From: an uncultured Coriobacteriaceae bacterium
Lineage (GTDB): Bacteria; Actinomycetota; Coriobacteriia; Coriobacteriales; Atopobiaceae
Length of the DNA: 64,000 nt
Direction: 5' to 3'
Assembly (NCBI GenBank): GCA_902793465.1
Contig: CADBDT010000011.1
Coordinates: 124,001 to 188,000, forward strand
Shown here: positions 7,400 to 15,975 of the stretch, piece by piece
How positions within the stretch are numbered: position 1 is the stretch's first letter
Layout of the letters: each line of letters begins with the position of its first letter
Translations under genes and position numbers: made by a program
Notes under the pieces: model-generated
What the model saw: only the letters and a program-made list of their open reading frames with translations
What the model was told of the DNA's origin: nothing
The model's database searches: none

Positions 7400-10300
7400 T
7401 TACAGCAAACGTCGTGCAATCAGCAGGCTACCACCAAGAACAGCCAACCCGGCAGCAAGCAATGCCATGCTTCCGTTGTCACCGGTGCCTGGAGTGCGGG
7501 TGGCGTTTCGCTCGGTCTTGTTTTCAGGCTCTTCGGTCGCCTGTCGGTCTACAGTTACGGTTTGTGCCTCGTCGTTTATGTTTGCATGCTCGGCAATCAT
7601 ATGGCCTTCATGCAAGCAGGTCTCAAAGACCACAACGCCGCCTCCCTTGGCCAATAGAGCATCGAACTCAAACTCAACCTGTGCCTTTCCGTCAGGTGAT
7701 TCGGGCTTTATGGTTGTGGAGGAGGTCACAGTGCTGCCGTCTCGTGTGGTAATGGGACGACCAGAGTCCTTGTCGTACAACTGTCCGGTAATTACGTAGG
7801 TCTTGCTAGGGGTAAGTCCCTTATACTGCACTTCGTCAACTATCCGCACTTTACCGGTGGCAGGAATACTCTTGCCAGAGGTGTTAGCGTTGGTAGCGGT
7901 GGTGCGCAACGTGGGAACCGTTACCGACTGCTCCTCGCTGTTTAGGTCCTCGTGCGAGGCAATCTTGCGTCCGTCCTCACCTTCTCCTTCAAGGAGGTTC
8001 TCGAACGCAACCAGGCGCTTGCCTGCGTAAGCACTCAAATCTGCCTCAAACTCAACGTTCTGCACACCTTCCGAGCTGTGTGGCACAAACGTAGTGCTGC
8101 TGCTCAGTGGCGCATCGTTTGCTATTACGCCCTTTCCCGTCTCCGAGTCCATAAGCGTTCCAATCAGTGTATATGTTTGTCCAGGTATGAGGCCCTTGTA
8201 CTCAACGGCGTCAATGATCTTGGCTTTTGCACCCGCAGCCTCGTGCGTTCCAGTCTTGTTTGAAAGCGTGGTGTGTATGTGAGGCACGCGCACGGTTTGG
8301 GCCTCGTCGTCTAGGTTTGCATGCACAGCGAGCTCAACACCATCGCGGTAGAGCTTCTCGAATGCAACAAGCTCCTTGCCAAGGGCAATTGATGCGTCGA
8401 AGCTAAAGGTTACAACGGCGGTTCCCTCGGACTCCTGCGCTACAAAGGTCGAGGAAGCCTGTATCTCGTTGCCATCCTTGCTGGTAAGGGGCTTTTGCGT
8501 GGCCTTGTCCATAAGTGTGCCTTGCACCACGTAGGTGGCTCCCGGCTGAAGTCCCGAATACGCAACGGTGTCTTTTAACTCTATCTTTTCCGTTGCGTAG
8601 ACCACGTGGTTGCCGTCTGCGTCTGCAAGCTCGGTGCGAAGGCCTGGCATGCGAACGGTCTGGCCCTCGTCCTGCAGATCTGCATGGCTCACAAGGTCAC
8701 ATCCGTTGCAGCTCAGCGTCTCAAAGGCAACAAGCGTGCGGCCCTGGGCAAGGTTCCCGGCAAACTCGAACGTAACCTGCACGGAACCGGTGGGCTCCGA
8801 TGCAATAAAGCTGGTCCTGCCACATACGTTTGCACCCGACTCGTCCTGTAGGGGCTCCTCGGTTTGCTTGTCCATAAGGGTGCCGGTTACAACGTAGCGG
8901 CGATTTGGCTCAAGGTTCTTGTACGCAACGGTATCCACAAGCTTCACGCGTTCCGCAAAGGCAATCTCTTTGCTGCCATCAGAGTTTGTAAGGCTTGTTC
9001 CCAAGCTGGGAAAACACACGGTTTGGTTTGCGTCGTTGGTTTCACGGTGATAAGCCACCGGAGTGTCTTGTCCAGACACATACACGTACTCGTATGCCAC
9101 CACGCTCTTGCCAACAAGGTTGGAGGCGTCCAGGTTAAACACAACGGTAGTGGTGCCGTTTGATGCATCTGCCGTAAAGGAGCCTTCGGCCACCGCCAGC
9201 GGATCCGAACCTTCGCTTTCGCCTACCTCGTGGAGCTCGCCCTTAACCACGTACTCCGTACCCGGCGTAAGATCCTCGTACGCTATGGTGTCCATAAGAG
9301 AAACTTCGCCCGCAGGTGCCACATGCAGGGTCCCGTCGTAGGTAAGCGTCGTTCCAATCTTGGGATTTATCTTCCTTGTGGGTGTGTTGTCTACCGTACC
9401 CACGTCCACAACCTTGTTGTGCTGGTGAATTCCTACGGTAAAGCTCACCAGGTCGTGGTCCTTGTTTGCTTCCGACGATAGCTCGCGTACGGTGTACACG
9501 TCGTAGGGGAGCGCCTTAAGGTCGTTGTTTGGCTGGGTATTGCGGTCGTTGCGACCACTAAACCACACGCCAGCCTCAGGATCGAGCTTCTTTGGATCAA
9601 CCACATTGTTCGAAAATGCCTGGTCGTTCTTGTTTGTATTGCGGTCGTGGGGCGCGGCCTCGGTGTCTACCACCCCGTTTTCGTCGCTAACCATAACATG
9701 TGCTTCTCCGGTGGTGTTGCTGGTAACGAGCCATGCCACGTTGCGCATGCGCTCCATGGTTTTGCCGTCCACCTTGTTGAACATAAAGCCACCGCGGATT
9801 ACCTGGTCGTCCACGGAATCGCTGGTACTGGACACGTCCACCATTGCATCGTCCTCGCGAATACTTACCTCCTTGCTCCACTCCTCGTTTAGAAGGAATC
9901 CCTTTGGAGGCGTTTGCTCGCGTATTTCGTAGGTGCCGTATGGGAGGTCGCGATTCTCTGTTTGGGCAATACCGTCTTCGTTCGTAGAAATAGTAAGTAC
10001 TTCTTCGCCTTGGCCAATGGTCTTGCCCCTTACCACCACGGGATTGCCGCTCTTTAGGGTAATTGAGAAGATCGCGCCTTCCAGCGTAGCCTCTCCCTGC
10101 GTAAGGTGGTCGTTTAGCTCGCGAGAGATCTTTCCCACGCGTATTCCGCCTCGAACGACCTCGTTGGACATGGGGGCGGCTAGTGGAACCACGGTATACA
10201 TACGGTTTTGTTCCAACGTTACCGTTTGGGGGTTGGCCGTAATAAGCATGGAGGAGTTGGTATCGCATTCGCGCACCTCGTAGGTGCCAAGGGGAAGATA

Positions 10301-11818
10301 GTCGGCTGGCGTGCTCGCCGCGCCTTGGGCATTGGTGGAAAGGGGCGCCCCAACAGTCTTGCCTGGACCATACGACACGCCGTCCACCACTACGGCCTGA
10401 CTGTTGGCATTAACGATCTCGAACTGTATTCCCTCCAGCGATGCATCGCCCTGGGGCGTTTTTCCAGTTTGGGAATCTACCTTTTGCAAACTGATTCCCG
10501 CACGCTTTACCTGCTCCTCTGCAACAATGCTGCCAAAGCTGCCAGAGCCGTTAACCCGTGCCACGTGTACCGGTGCCTTGTAGTCTGCTGGCGACTCCGG
10601 ACCTTGTCCTTCGAGCCAATAGCCTTTGGGCGCCTTTGTCTCCTGCACGGTAACCGTACCAAGAGGGAGCACTATTTTGCCATCCGCATTGCGATAGAAC
10701 TCTCCGCCCCGCACCATGCTCTTGTTGCTTGGAACAAGCTCCCCGTTTGCATCGCAAGTAAGAATCCATGTGCGGGTGGGGGAGTTGGGAAGATTCGCCT
10801 GGTCCTGGGTATCGTAGTAGCGTACGGTAAACTCCGCGCCCTCAAACGTAGCACTTCCCTGTGCTGCGCTGTACTCTATGTCGCGTTTTGTGGCCCATAC
10901 ATCAGGCGATTCGTATATGGGAGTCTCGTCCAAGGTAACGGTTGTAGTCTGCCCGCCAGAGACTTCCACGCGATGGGCAGATGGATCGAGCGCGTATCCG
11001 CGTGGAGCGTCTGCCTCCTTAAGCCAATACACGCCAGGAGGAAGCGTTACCACGTTGGATATGCCCTGCTCGTTGGTTGTGAGGTCGTACTGTGCTCCAG
11101 TTCCCTGTGTGCAGGCGGCATCTTTCCATACGCCGTAGCGTGCACCTGCGAGGGAGTAACATGCGTTTTGGTCGGTTATGTTTGAAATAGAAGACCTTTT
11201 TGTAATGCTCAGCCTGCCTTGCAACTCTGGTGACCAGCTCATTTGTCCAATGCGCTGCGGAGGCAGGGCGTACCAGTCTATGGGGCCAGGCTGGCGCCCG
11301 CTTGCGGCACCTGCGTTGGAGTGCACCACAACGGAATAGCTGTTGCCACCAGCAGGTGTTGCAATAAAGTCATAGTTGCCAGGTGCGGGTGCGGCATGGG
11401 TGTCGTCTATACACCAACCGTAGATGGTCTTGCCGTCGGGCATGGTTACGGGGTAGTGGACTCCGCTGTCGTCGTCCCAGTCGTGAACATAGGCCTTTCC
11501 CGTTAGGGAGCCATCGGCACCCAGGTAGGCAACGCCGCCATTAGAAAAGTGAATCTCAAATGCCGCGTATGCCTTTGCAGGGCACAAGGCACAAAACGCG
11601 GCAACAAGCACGAACGCAATAGAGAATATTCTTAAGGCACGTCTTCCCGCATGCCCAGCCGCGCTTGGGCTGGCGCCATGGAGAGAATCGCCACCAAGCA
11701 TACGATGTCTTGGAGTTAGACGGGCAGCGGTTGCCGTGGGAATACGGAGATCTGCGAGGCTTGCCGGCGCCGCCCTCCCTTGTGGAAGGCTTGTTGTACT
11801 GGATAGGTGCATTTGCAT
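7400..11818 (-). CDS. Cell-wall-anchored surface protein with CnaB/SpaA-like and five VaFE repeats
   Basis: 1472 residues, start at 11818 with GAGGAGG upstream. A 58-residue N-terminal extension precedes the signal peptide helix (RRALRIFSIAFVLVAAFCAL, ~59-85, cleavage likely after AKAYA). Residues ~86-200 contain YGWCIDD, a Cys-containing N-domain possibly related to thioester adhesin domains. About five SpaA/CnaB-type domains follow (~205-800), ending in strands such as GVYWLKEADAPRGY, TVTVQETKAPKGY and GTYEIREQTPPKGF. Then come five ~120-residue VaFE repeats (~814-1430), each with a D(T/E)V.Y..L.P...Y.V.G.L.D strand and a (V/A)(A/V)(F/Y)E motif; these form intramolecular ester or isopeptide bonds in the family. 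The C terminus has RTPGTGDNG, a hydrophobic helix and ARRLL, a non-canonical sortase signal. No sortase is in the window. A conserved leader lies upstream. Confidence 0.9.
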   Translation of the reverse strand: MQMHLSSTTSLPQGRAAPASLADLRIPTATAARLTPRHRMLGGDSLHGASPSAAGHAGRRALRIFSIAFVLVAAFCALCPAKAYAAFEIHFSNGGVAYLGADGSLTGKAYVHDWDDDSGVHYPVTMPDGKTIYGWCIDDTHAAPAPGNYDFIATPAGGNSYSVVVHSNAGAASGRQPGPIDWYALPPQRIGQMSWSPELQGRLSITKRSSISNITDQNACYSLAGARYGVWKDAACTQGTGAQYDLTTNEQGISNVVTLPPGVYWLKEADAPRGYALDPSAHRVEVSGGQTTTVTLDETPIYESPDVWATKRDIEYSAAQGSATFEGAEFTVRYYDTQDQANLPNSPTRTWILTCDANGELVPSNKSMVRGGEFYRNADGKIVLPLGTVTVQETKAPKGYWLEGQGPESPADYKAPVHVARVNGSGSFGSIVAEEQVKRAGISLQKVDSQTGKTPQGDASLEGIQFEIVNANSQAVVVDGVSYGPGKTVGAPLSTNAQGAASTPADYLPLGTYEVRECDTNSSMLITANPQTVTLEQNRMYTVVPLAAPMSNEVVRGGIRVGKISRELNDHLTQGEATLEGAIFSITLKSGNPVVVRGKTIGQGEEVLTISTNEDGIAQTENRDLPYGTYEIREQTPPKGFLLNEEWSKEVSIREDDAMVDVSSTSDSVDDQVIRGGFMFNKVDGKTMERMRNVAWLVTSNTTGEAHVMVSDENGVVDTEAAPHDRNTNKNDQAFSNNVVDPKKLDPEAGVWFSGRNDRNTQPNNDLKALPYDVYTVRELSSEANKDHDLVSFTVGIHQHNKVVDVGTVDNTPTRKINPKIGTTLTYDGTLHVAPAGEVSLMDTIAYEDLTPGTEYVVKGELHEVGESEGSDPLAVAEGSFTADASNGTTTVVFNLDASNLVGKSVVAYEYVYVSGQDTPVAYHRETNDANQTVCFPSLGTSLTNSDGSKEIAFAERVKLVDTVAYKNLEPNRRYVVTGTLMDKQTEEPLQDESGANVCGRTSFIASEPTGSVQVTFEFAGNLAQGRTLVAFETLSCNGCDLVSHADLQDEGQTVRMPGLRTELADADGNHVVYATEKIELKDTVAYSGLQPGATYVVQGTLMDKATQKPLTSKDGNEIQASSTFVAQESEGTAVVTFSFDASIALGKELVAFEKLYRDGVELAVHANLDDEAQTVRVPHIHTTLSNKTGTHEAAGAKAKIIDAVEYKGLIPGQTYTLIGTLMDSETGKGVIANDAPLSSSTTFVPHSSEGVQNVEFEADLSAYAGKRLVAFENLLEGEGEDGRKIASHEDLNSEEQSVTVPTLRTTATNANTSGKSIPATGKVRIVDEVQYKGLTPSKTYVITGQLYDKDSGRPITTRDGSTVTSSTTIKPESPDGKAQVEFEFDALLAKGGGVVVFETCLHEGHMIAEHANINDEAQTVTVDRQATEEPENKTERNATRTPGTGDNGSMALLAAGLAVLGGSLLIARRLL

Positions 11819-11872
11819 ACTAACCTCCTCTGTCTAGTTGCGGAGGAGATACCTTACAGAGTCCATTGCGCA

Positions 11873-12017
11873 GCAAACTCACACCCAGCGCGCGGAAAAC
11901 TCGCAGGTAACGCTCACGAATTGCGCGGTAATGGCAACTGTTTGCAGGTCGCGTTACCTGCAGCAGGGTGGTGCGTTTTTGACGTTAAAATGCACACCTC
12001 AATTTGAGAATTTTACG
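11873..12017 (-). promoter_or_regulatory. Conserved structured leader/promoter element, copy A (upstream of VaFE protein gene)
   Basis: Read on the minus strand, it holds AATTCTCAAA...TGTGCA (box 1), an 11-bp inverted repeat GCAGGTAACGC / GCGTTACCTGC, then GAGTT and GCTGGGTGTGAGTTTGC (box 2). The same boxes in the same order occur at 45254-45367. Box 2 ends ~55 nt before the start codon here and ~58 nt before the start codon there. The intervening stem differs in sequence but is present in both, which suggests a structured 5' leader or a shared regulator site. The neighbouring 12018-12151 stretch has GC-rich short inverted repeats but no gene that I can support. Confidence 0.55.
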
Positions 12018-12151
12018 TCTACAATTCCTTCACAATTGGGAATGGGGTACGTCCCGGGATGCCCCCCCCGAGTGTATGCCCGAGGGGTGTACGCGCGGGG
12101 GTGTCACCTTGGGATGTATCCCGCAAACAACCCATAGCCCATACCTCCAAT

Positions 12152-12181
12152 TTGTGATCCAGCGCCAGTTTGTGCTAGAAT
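12152..12181 (+). promoter_or_regulatory. Promoter of tRNA-Gly
   Basis: TTGTGA at 12152-12157 and TAGAAT at 12176-12181 are separated by 18 bp and end 10 bp before the tRNA. The tRNA-Lys gene has the same TGCTAGAATCT block at its -10 position. Confidence 0.5.
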
Positions 12182-12191
12182 CTGTATCCAT

Positions 12192-12266
12192 GCGGGCGTC
12201 GCCAAGTGGTAAGGCAGTAGCTTCCCAAGCTACCATCCGCGGGTTCGAGTCCCGTCGCCCGCTCCA
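12192..12266 (+). tRNA. tRNA-Gly (anticodon CCC)
   Basis: Acceptor arms GCGGGCG and CGCCCGC pair. The anticodon stem GTAGC/GCTAC encloses loop TTCCCAA, giving anticodon CCC. The T arm reads CGGGTTCGAGTCCCG. CCA is encoded at 12264-12266. A Rho-independent terminator follows. Confidence 0.95.
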
Positions 12267-12278
12267 TTGCAAACAAAC

Positions 12279-12305
12279 CGACCTCCATCCGGAGGTCGTT
12301 TTTTT
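12279..12305 (+). terminator. Rho-independent terminator after tRNA-Gly
   Basis: Stem CGACCTCC / GGAGGTCG with a 4-base loop, followed by seven T residues. Confidence 0.9.
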
Positions 12306-12523
12306 AAGAAAAAAAGAGGACATATCTGTGTTGCTTTTCAGCAACAAGAAGATGAATTTACGAGTTTATTTCGCAATGTCTCAACAATGGTAAGGCTGCA
12401 AATAACCTAATTCACAACTTGTACTTCGATTCTTCGCGGCTTACATGAACAGGGGACGTGCCTCGCGCTCATTTTTGAACAGGGGGACAGGTCTGCGCCG
12501 ATTAACAACAAGAGCAACCACCA
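12306..12523. other. Gene-free AT-rich stretch with remnants of a hairpin repeat
   Basis: I see no coding sequence or RNA gene here. About 12306-12440 is noticeably more AT-rich than the surroundings and follows the tRNA-Gly terminator directly. At ~12450-12500 are two broken copies of a GAACAGGGGGACAGGTCTGC-like sequence, resembling the GGGGACAGTCCC hairpin family at 7305. A decayed insertion next to a tRNA is possible but cannot be shown. Confidence 0.5.
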
Positions 12524-12524
12524 C

Positions 12525-12552
12525 AGGACAAGTGCCCTCCCCACGCTATAAT
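12525..12552 (+). promoter_or_regulatory. Candidate promoter of the M29 aminopeptidase gene
   Basis: TATAAT at 12547-12552 with AGGACA 16 bp upstream (12525-12530), 45 bp before the start codon. Confidence 0.45.
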
Positions 12553-12596
12553 GGCTTGCGCAGCAAACGCGCTACCGAGCAACGACGGGAGAGGCC

Positions 12597-13898
12597 ATGA
12601 CCCCACGATTAACCAGAAGCCTGCACATGACGCGCCAGGAGGCAGAAGCGGCGCTGGACGGCCTTCGCAAGCAGATTGCCCGGTACGCAAGGCTTGCCGT
12701 TACCAAAGGTGCAGCCGTGCAGCCTGGCCAGGAGCTTGTTATTAGGGCATCCGTGGAGTGTTCCGACTTCGTGCGCATGCTGGCATACGAGGGATATGCT
12801 GCAGGAGCTGGTCATGTGACGGTAATGTGGTCCGATATCGAGTTGGACCGCCTGGAATACACGTATATGGACATCGACTACTTTAAGGCCGTCGACCCCT
12901 GGACCAAGGAACAGTACAACACGCTTGCAGCCAACGGTGCCGCGTTCCTAATGGTAACTGCGTCAGACCCGCATGCCCTTACCGGCATTGATCCGCAAAA
13001 GCCCGCAACGCGAATGCAGGCGCACAATACGCAATGCGACGTATACAGAAAGGGCTTGGACTTTGGGCATAATACATGGACCATTGTGGGTGCCCCAACG
13101 GAAGCCTGGGCAAAAACGGTATTTCCCAACTGCTCCAAATACGAGGCTGTCTACCGTCTATGGCATGCCATCCTTGTGGCCTCGCGCGCGATGGGCAGCG
13201 ATCCGCAGGTAGAGTGGGAACGCCATAATGCCGCATTCGAAAAGAACAAGCGACTTCTTAACGGATACGCGTTCGATAGACTGCATTACACATCGTCTAA
13301 CGGCACCGACCTTTGGGTGGGTCTTAACCGCGGCCACGTATGGATGGGTGGTGCGTGCAGGACGGTAAACAATACGGTGTATTTTCCCAATATCCCAACA
13401 GAGGAAGTGTTTACCTCGCCGGACCGAAATCGTATTAACGGGGTAGTACACTCTGTATTACCGCTGGTATATGCAGGTAATACAGTTGAGGACTTTTGGT
13501 TTAGGTTTGAGGACGGCCGCGTGGTGGACTACGACGCAGTAAAGGGCAAGGATGTATTACAAGCCATAATACAAACTGACAAAAACGCCTGTAGGCTAGG
13601 CGAGTGCGCTCTGGTGGCCAAAAATACACCCATCCGTCAGAGTGAGATACTGTATTACAGTACGTTATACGACGAAAACGCCAGCTGCCACCTAGCCTTG
13701 GGCACCGGGTTTCCGGAGTGCATAGAGGGTGGCTATTCCATGAGCAAAGAAGAGCTTATTGCCAGTGGTGTTAATCAGAGCGATGTTCACGTGGACTTTA
13801 TGATTGGTGCCGACGATCTTTCGATAATTGGCGTCACACCCGAAGGACAGGATGTTCCGGTGTTCGTGGATGGCTGCTGGGCCTGGGATGTTCAGTAA
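12597..13898 (+). CDS. Aminopeptidase, peptidase family M29 (thermophilic metalloprotease/AmpS type)
   Basis: 433 residues, start at 12597 after GGGAGAGG. M29 enzymes remove N-terminal residues from peptides in the cytosol using a two-metal site. The expected ligands are visible in order: E269/E270 in FPNIPTEEVFTSP, E336 in GECALV, Y358 and H365 in YYSTLYDENASCHLALG, and H398 and D400 in VHVDFMIG. The length fits the family (~410 residues) with a slightly longer N terminus. There is no signal peptide. It stands alone between tRNA-Gly and a pilin relic. The last 460 bp contain five GTATTAC/GTAATAC words in several reading frames, one spanning the stop codon. Confidence 0.92.
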   Translation: MTPRLTRSLHMTRQEAEAALDGLRKQIARYARLAVTKGAAVQPGQELVIRASVECSDFVRMLAYEGYAAGAGHVTVMWSDIELDRLEYTYMDIDYFKAVDPWTKEQYNTLAANGAAFLMVTASDPHALTGIDPQKPATRMQAHNTQCDVYRKGLDFGHNTWTIVGAPTEAWAKTVFPNCSKYEAVYRLWHAILVASRAMGSDPQVEWERHNAAFEKNKRLLNGYAFDRLHYTSSNGTDLWVGLNRGHVWMGGACRTVNNTVYFPNIPTEEVFTSPDRNRINGVVHSVLPLVYAGNTVEDFWFRFEDGRVVDYDAVKGKDVLQAIIQTDKNACRLGECALVAKNTPIRQSEILYYSTLYDENASCHLALGTGFPECIEGGYSMSKEELIASGVNQSDVHVDFMIGADDLSIIGVTPEGQDVPVFVDGCWAWDVQ

Positions 13899-13922
13899 TA
13901 CAGAGGCGTGAACCGCAAGTAG

Positions 13923-15236
13923 GTGACCACAAATAGGGGACTGTCCCTTAGTTGTGGTGATACCCATCCAAATACGATTGCCAACAAGTATGATTACGTC
14001 GCAAAACAGTCCAAAGAGCAGCAGTTTTATAGACAAACTATGACATATGGTGACCCACAAGCTATAACCTTCGAGGTAATCGAAGACCAAAGCACGCATC
14101 AGCTGAGCGTAAAGGGATATAACGGTAAAGCGGTACAGACAGCGGAAATCACCAATACGTTCAAGCCCGACAAGCCCGGCTTCGACAAGAAGATCAAGGA
14201 CACCAACGACTCCACGGGCGAGACCAGCGATTGGCAGGACAGCGCAGACTACGACATCGGCGACGCCGTGCCGTACAAGCTCACCGCAACGCTGGCCAAG
14301 GATGTGACGGCCTACAAGAAGTACCACATCACCTTTACCGACAAGATGGACATAAGCAAGGTGGACGCGCAGGCCAAGGCCCTTGCCGGTGCCGAGTTCA
14401 AGCTGGAGAAGCTCGACAAGAATGAAAAGGTGCTTTATCAAGTAGGCGATGCCATTGGCTTGGCCGGTGTTAAGGACAACGTATTTACCTTTACCGGTTT
14501 GGACGACGGCATCTATCGCCTTACCGAGACCAAGGCCCCCGATGGCTACAACCCGATTGATCCTCTTACCTTTACCGTAACGGCCGAGCATGGCGCCACC
14601 TGGGACTACACGTCCGACGCCAAGGCCGATCCCGCGTTCAGCCCGGATAGCCGCAACTCCATCCTTACTGCCCTTACCGGCGAAGAAATCGGCAACGAAA
14701 CAACCGGAATGCTTACGCTTACCGCCAACAGCGACCTGTCGGCGCTCGAGGGCAGCGTAATCAACTCCAAGGAAGGCGGCAACCTGGCCGTAAAGAAGAA
14801 GGTATCCAGCACGCGCTCCGAAGACAAGACCCGCAATTACGGCTTCAAGGTAACGCTTGGCGACAAGACCATAAACGGCAAATATGGCGACATGGAGTTC
14901 AAGGACGGCGTGGCCACTTTCACGCTCAAGGACAACGAGACCAAGAGGGCCGCAAGCCTGCCGCTCAACGAAAAGGGCGAGCTTAAATACGAGGTAGTGG
15001 AGACCGACGCTGGTGGCCTTACCTCCACCATGGGCAAGCCAGTTAAGACCAAGGACGGCCTAACCCACACCGTAACCTGCATCAACACCTACAAGAAACC
15101 CACGACCAGCAGCAGTAGGAGCAGCACCGCCAGAACGGGCGACTCCACCAACTACGCAGCCGTGGGAGTGCTCGCGGCGGCCGGCGTGGCCATCCTTGCG
15201 GGCGCCCTTATCAACAAGTGTCGTCGCAGCAAGTAA
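13923..15236 (+). pseudogene. Truncated and internally deleted SpaA-type pilin relic
   Basis: The frame is open for 437 codons, but the first ~13 codons are encoded by the hairpin and there is no signal peptide or good ribosome site. Residues ~50-100 look like the end of one pilin domain (AITFEVIEDQS...AEITNTFKP). A fimbrial isopeptide domain starts at GFDKKIKDTND and stops abruptly after YHITFTDKMD. It is fused directly to a SpaA/CnaB domain (ISKVDAQAKALAGAEFKLEKL ... GIYRLTETKAPDGY). A second domain of the FctA/CnaB type follows (NLAVKKKVSS ... YEVVETDAGG). The C terminus keeps a sorting-signal-like TARTGDS, a hydrophobic helix and KCRRSK. Pilins of this type need a signal peptide for export, so the product is probably not surface-displayed. 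It may serve as a silent donor for recombination (inference). Confidence 0.65.
13926..13958. repeat. Short hairpin of the GGGGACtGTCCCTTAG family at a pilin truncation point
   Basis: ACCACAA (13926-13932) pairs with TTGTGGT (13952-13958) around AGGGGACTGTCCCTTAG, a core shared with the 80-bp hairpin at 7305. Pilin-like coding similarity starts just after it, so it may mark a deletion breakpoint. Confidence 0.6.
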
Positions 15237-15322
15237 CGCGGCACGCCAGGGAATGCTTCACGGCTTAAAGCACACTAAGGGCAAATGCCTCCATCCCCTC
15301 CGTCCTGGCGACGGACACAGGT

Positions 15323-15808
15323 CTACATTCCCGCCACGATTGCAGAGAAGTTAATGCTAAAGTCGGGAAAGATCGACGAAGGCACCGGCTCGTCAAAGGC
15401 ATACAGCGCCATGACGGCCTCGGAACCAAAGCTGTATGCGAGGGTTCGCTCGCGCTGTGGGTCGCAAATCCAGTACTCGCGCACGCCTGCCTCGCGATAC
15501 AAGTTGAGCTTGGACACGTAATCCATCTCTGGGTTGGAGGGGGAGACCACCTCGACCACCATGTCGGGTGCGCCCTCGCAGCCACGGTCGGAAAGTTTGC
15601 CGGCGTCGCATATAACCGATACCTTGCACGAGCCGCCATGGGACGATATGTGATTATTCAGGCGCGTGGTCAGTGCCGAGACTATTTCCTGATGCTTTCT
15701 GCTTGGCGAGGCAAGGTCCCACAGCTCGCCGTCTATGAGCTCTGCGCGAACTCCCTCGGGCAGCCCCCAGTAATCCTCTGCCGTGTATGTGGACTTTGGC
15801 AATGGCAT
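15323..15808 (-). CDS. Uma2-family (DUF820) restriction-endonuclease-fold protein
   Basis: 161 residues with AAGGAGG before the start. The family has a PD-(D/E)XK nuclease fold and is known mostly from cyanobacteria and actinobacteria, without a well-established role. Motifs visible: N-terminal YWGLPEGVRAELIDGELWDL (E and D of the core), APDMVVEVVSPSN (catalytic-type D and E around residues ~80-90), and KLNLYREAGVREYWICDP. It is slightly shorter than typical members (~190), with the C terminus ending at FSAIVAGM. It lies alone between two pilin-type genes, convergent with the pilin relic. Confidence 0.85.
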   Translation of the reverse strand: MPLPKSTYTAEDYWGLPEGVRAELIDGELWDLASPSRKHQEIVSALTTRLNNHISSHGGSCKVSVICDAGKLSDRGCEGAPDMVVEVVSPSNPEMDYVSKLNLYREAGVREYWICDPQRERTLAYSFGSEAVMALYAFDEPVPSSIFPDFSINFSAIVAGM

Positions 15809-15975
15809 GCTGGCCTCCTTCTGCGCTGCTCCGTGTGCTTGCCTACAGTATACCGCCTATGTAACGGGGTGCCAGACGTCCTGTTACCGATAAACAGGGC
15901 GCTGCATACTAAACAAAACGAAATATATTTGTATAATTATGTATATATACAGTATCTGTGCTGTTGGGAGCCCTT

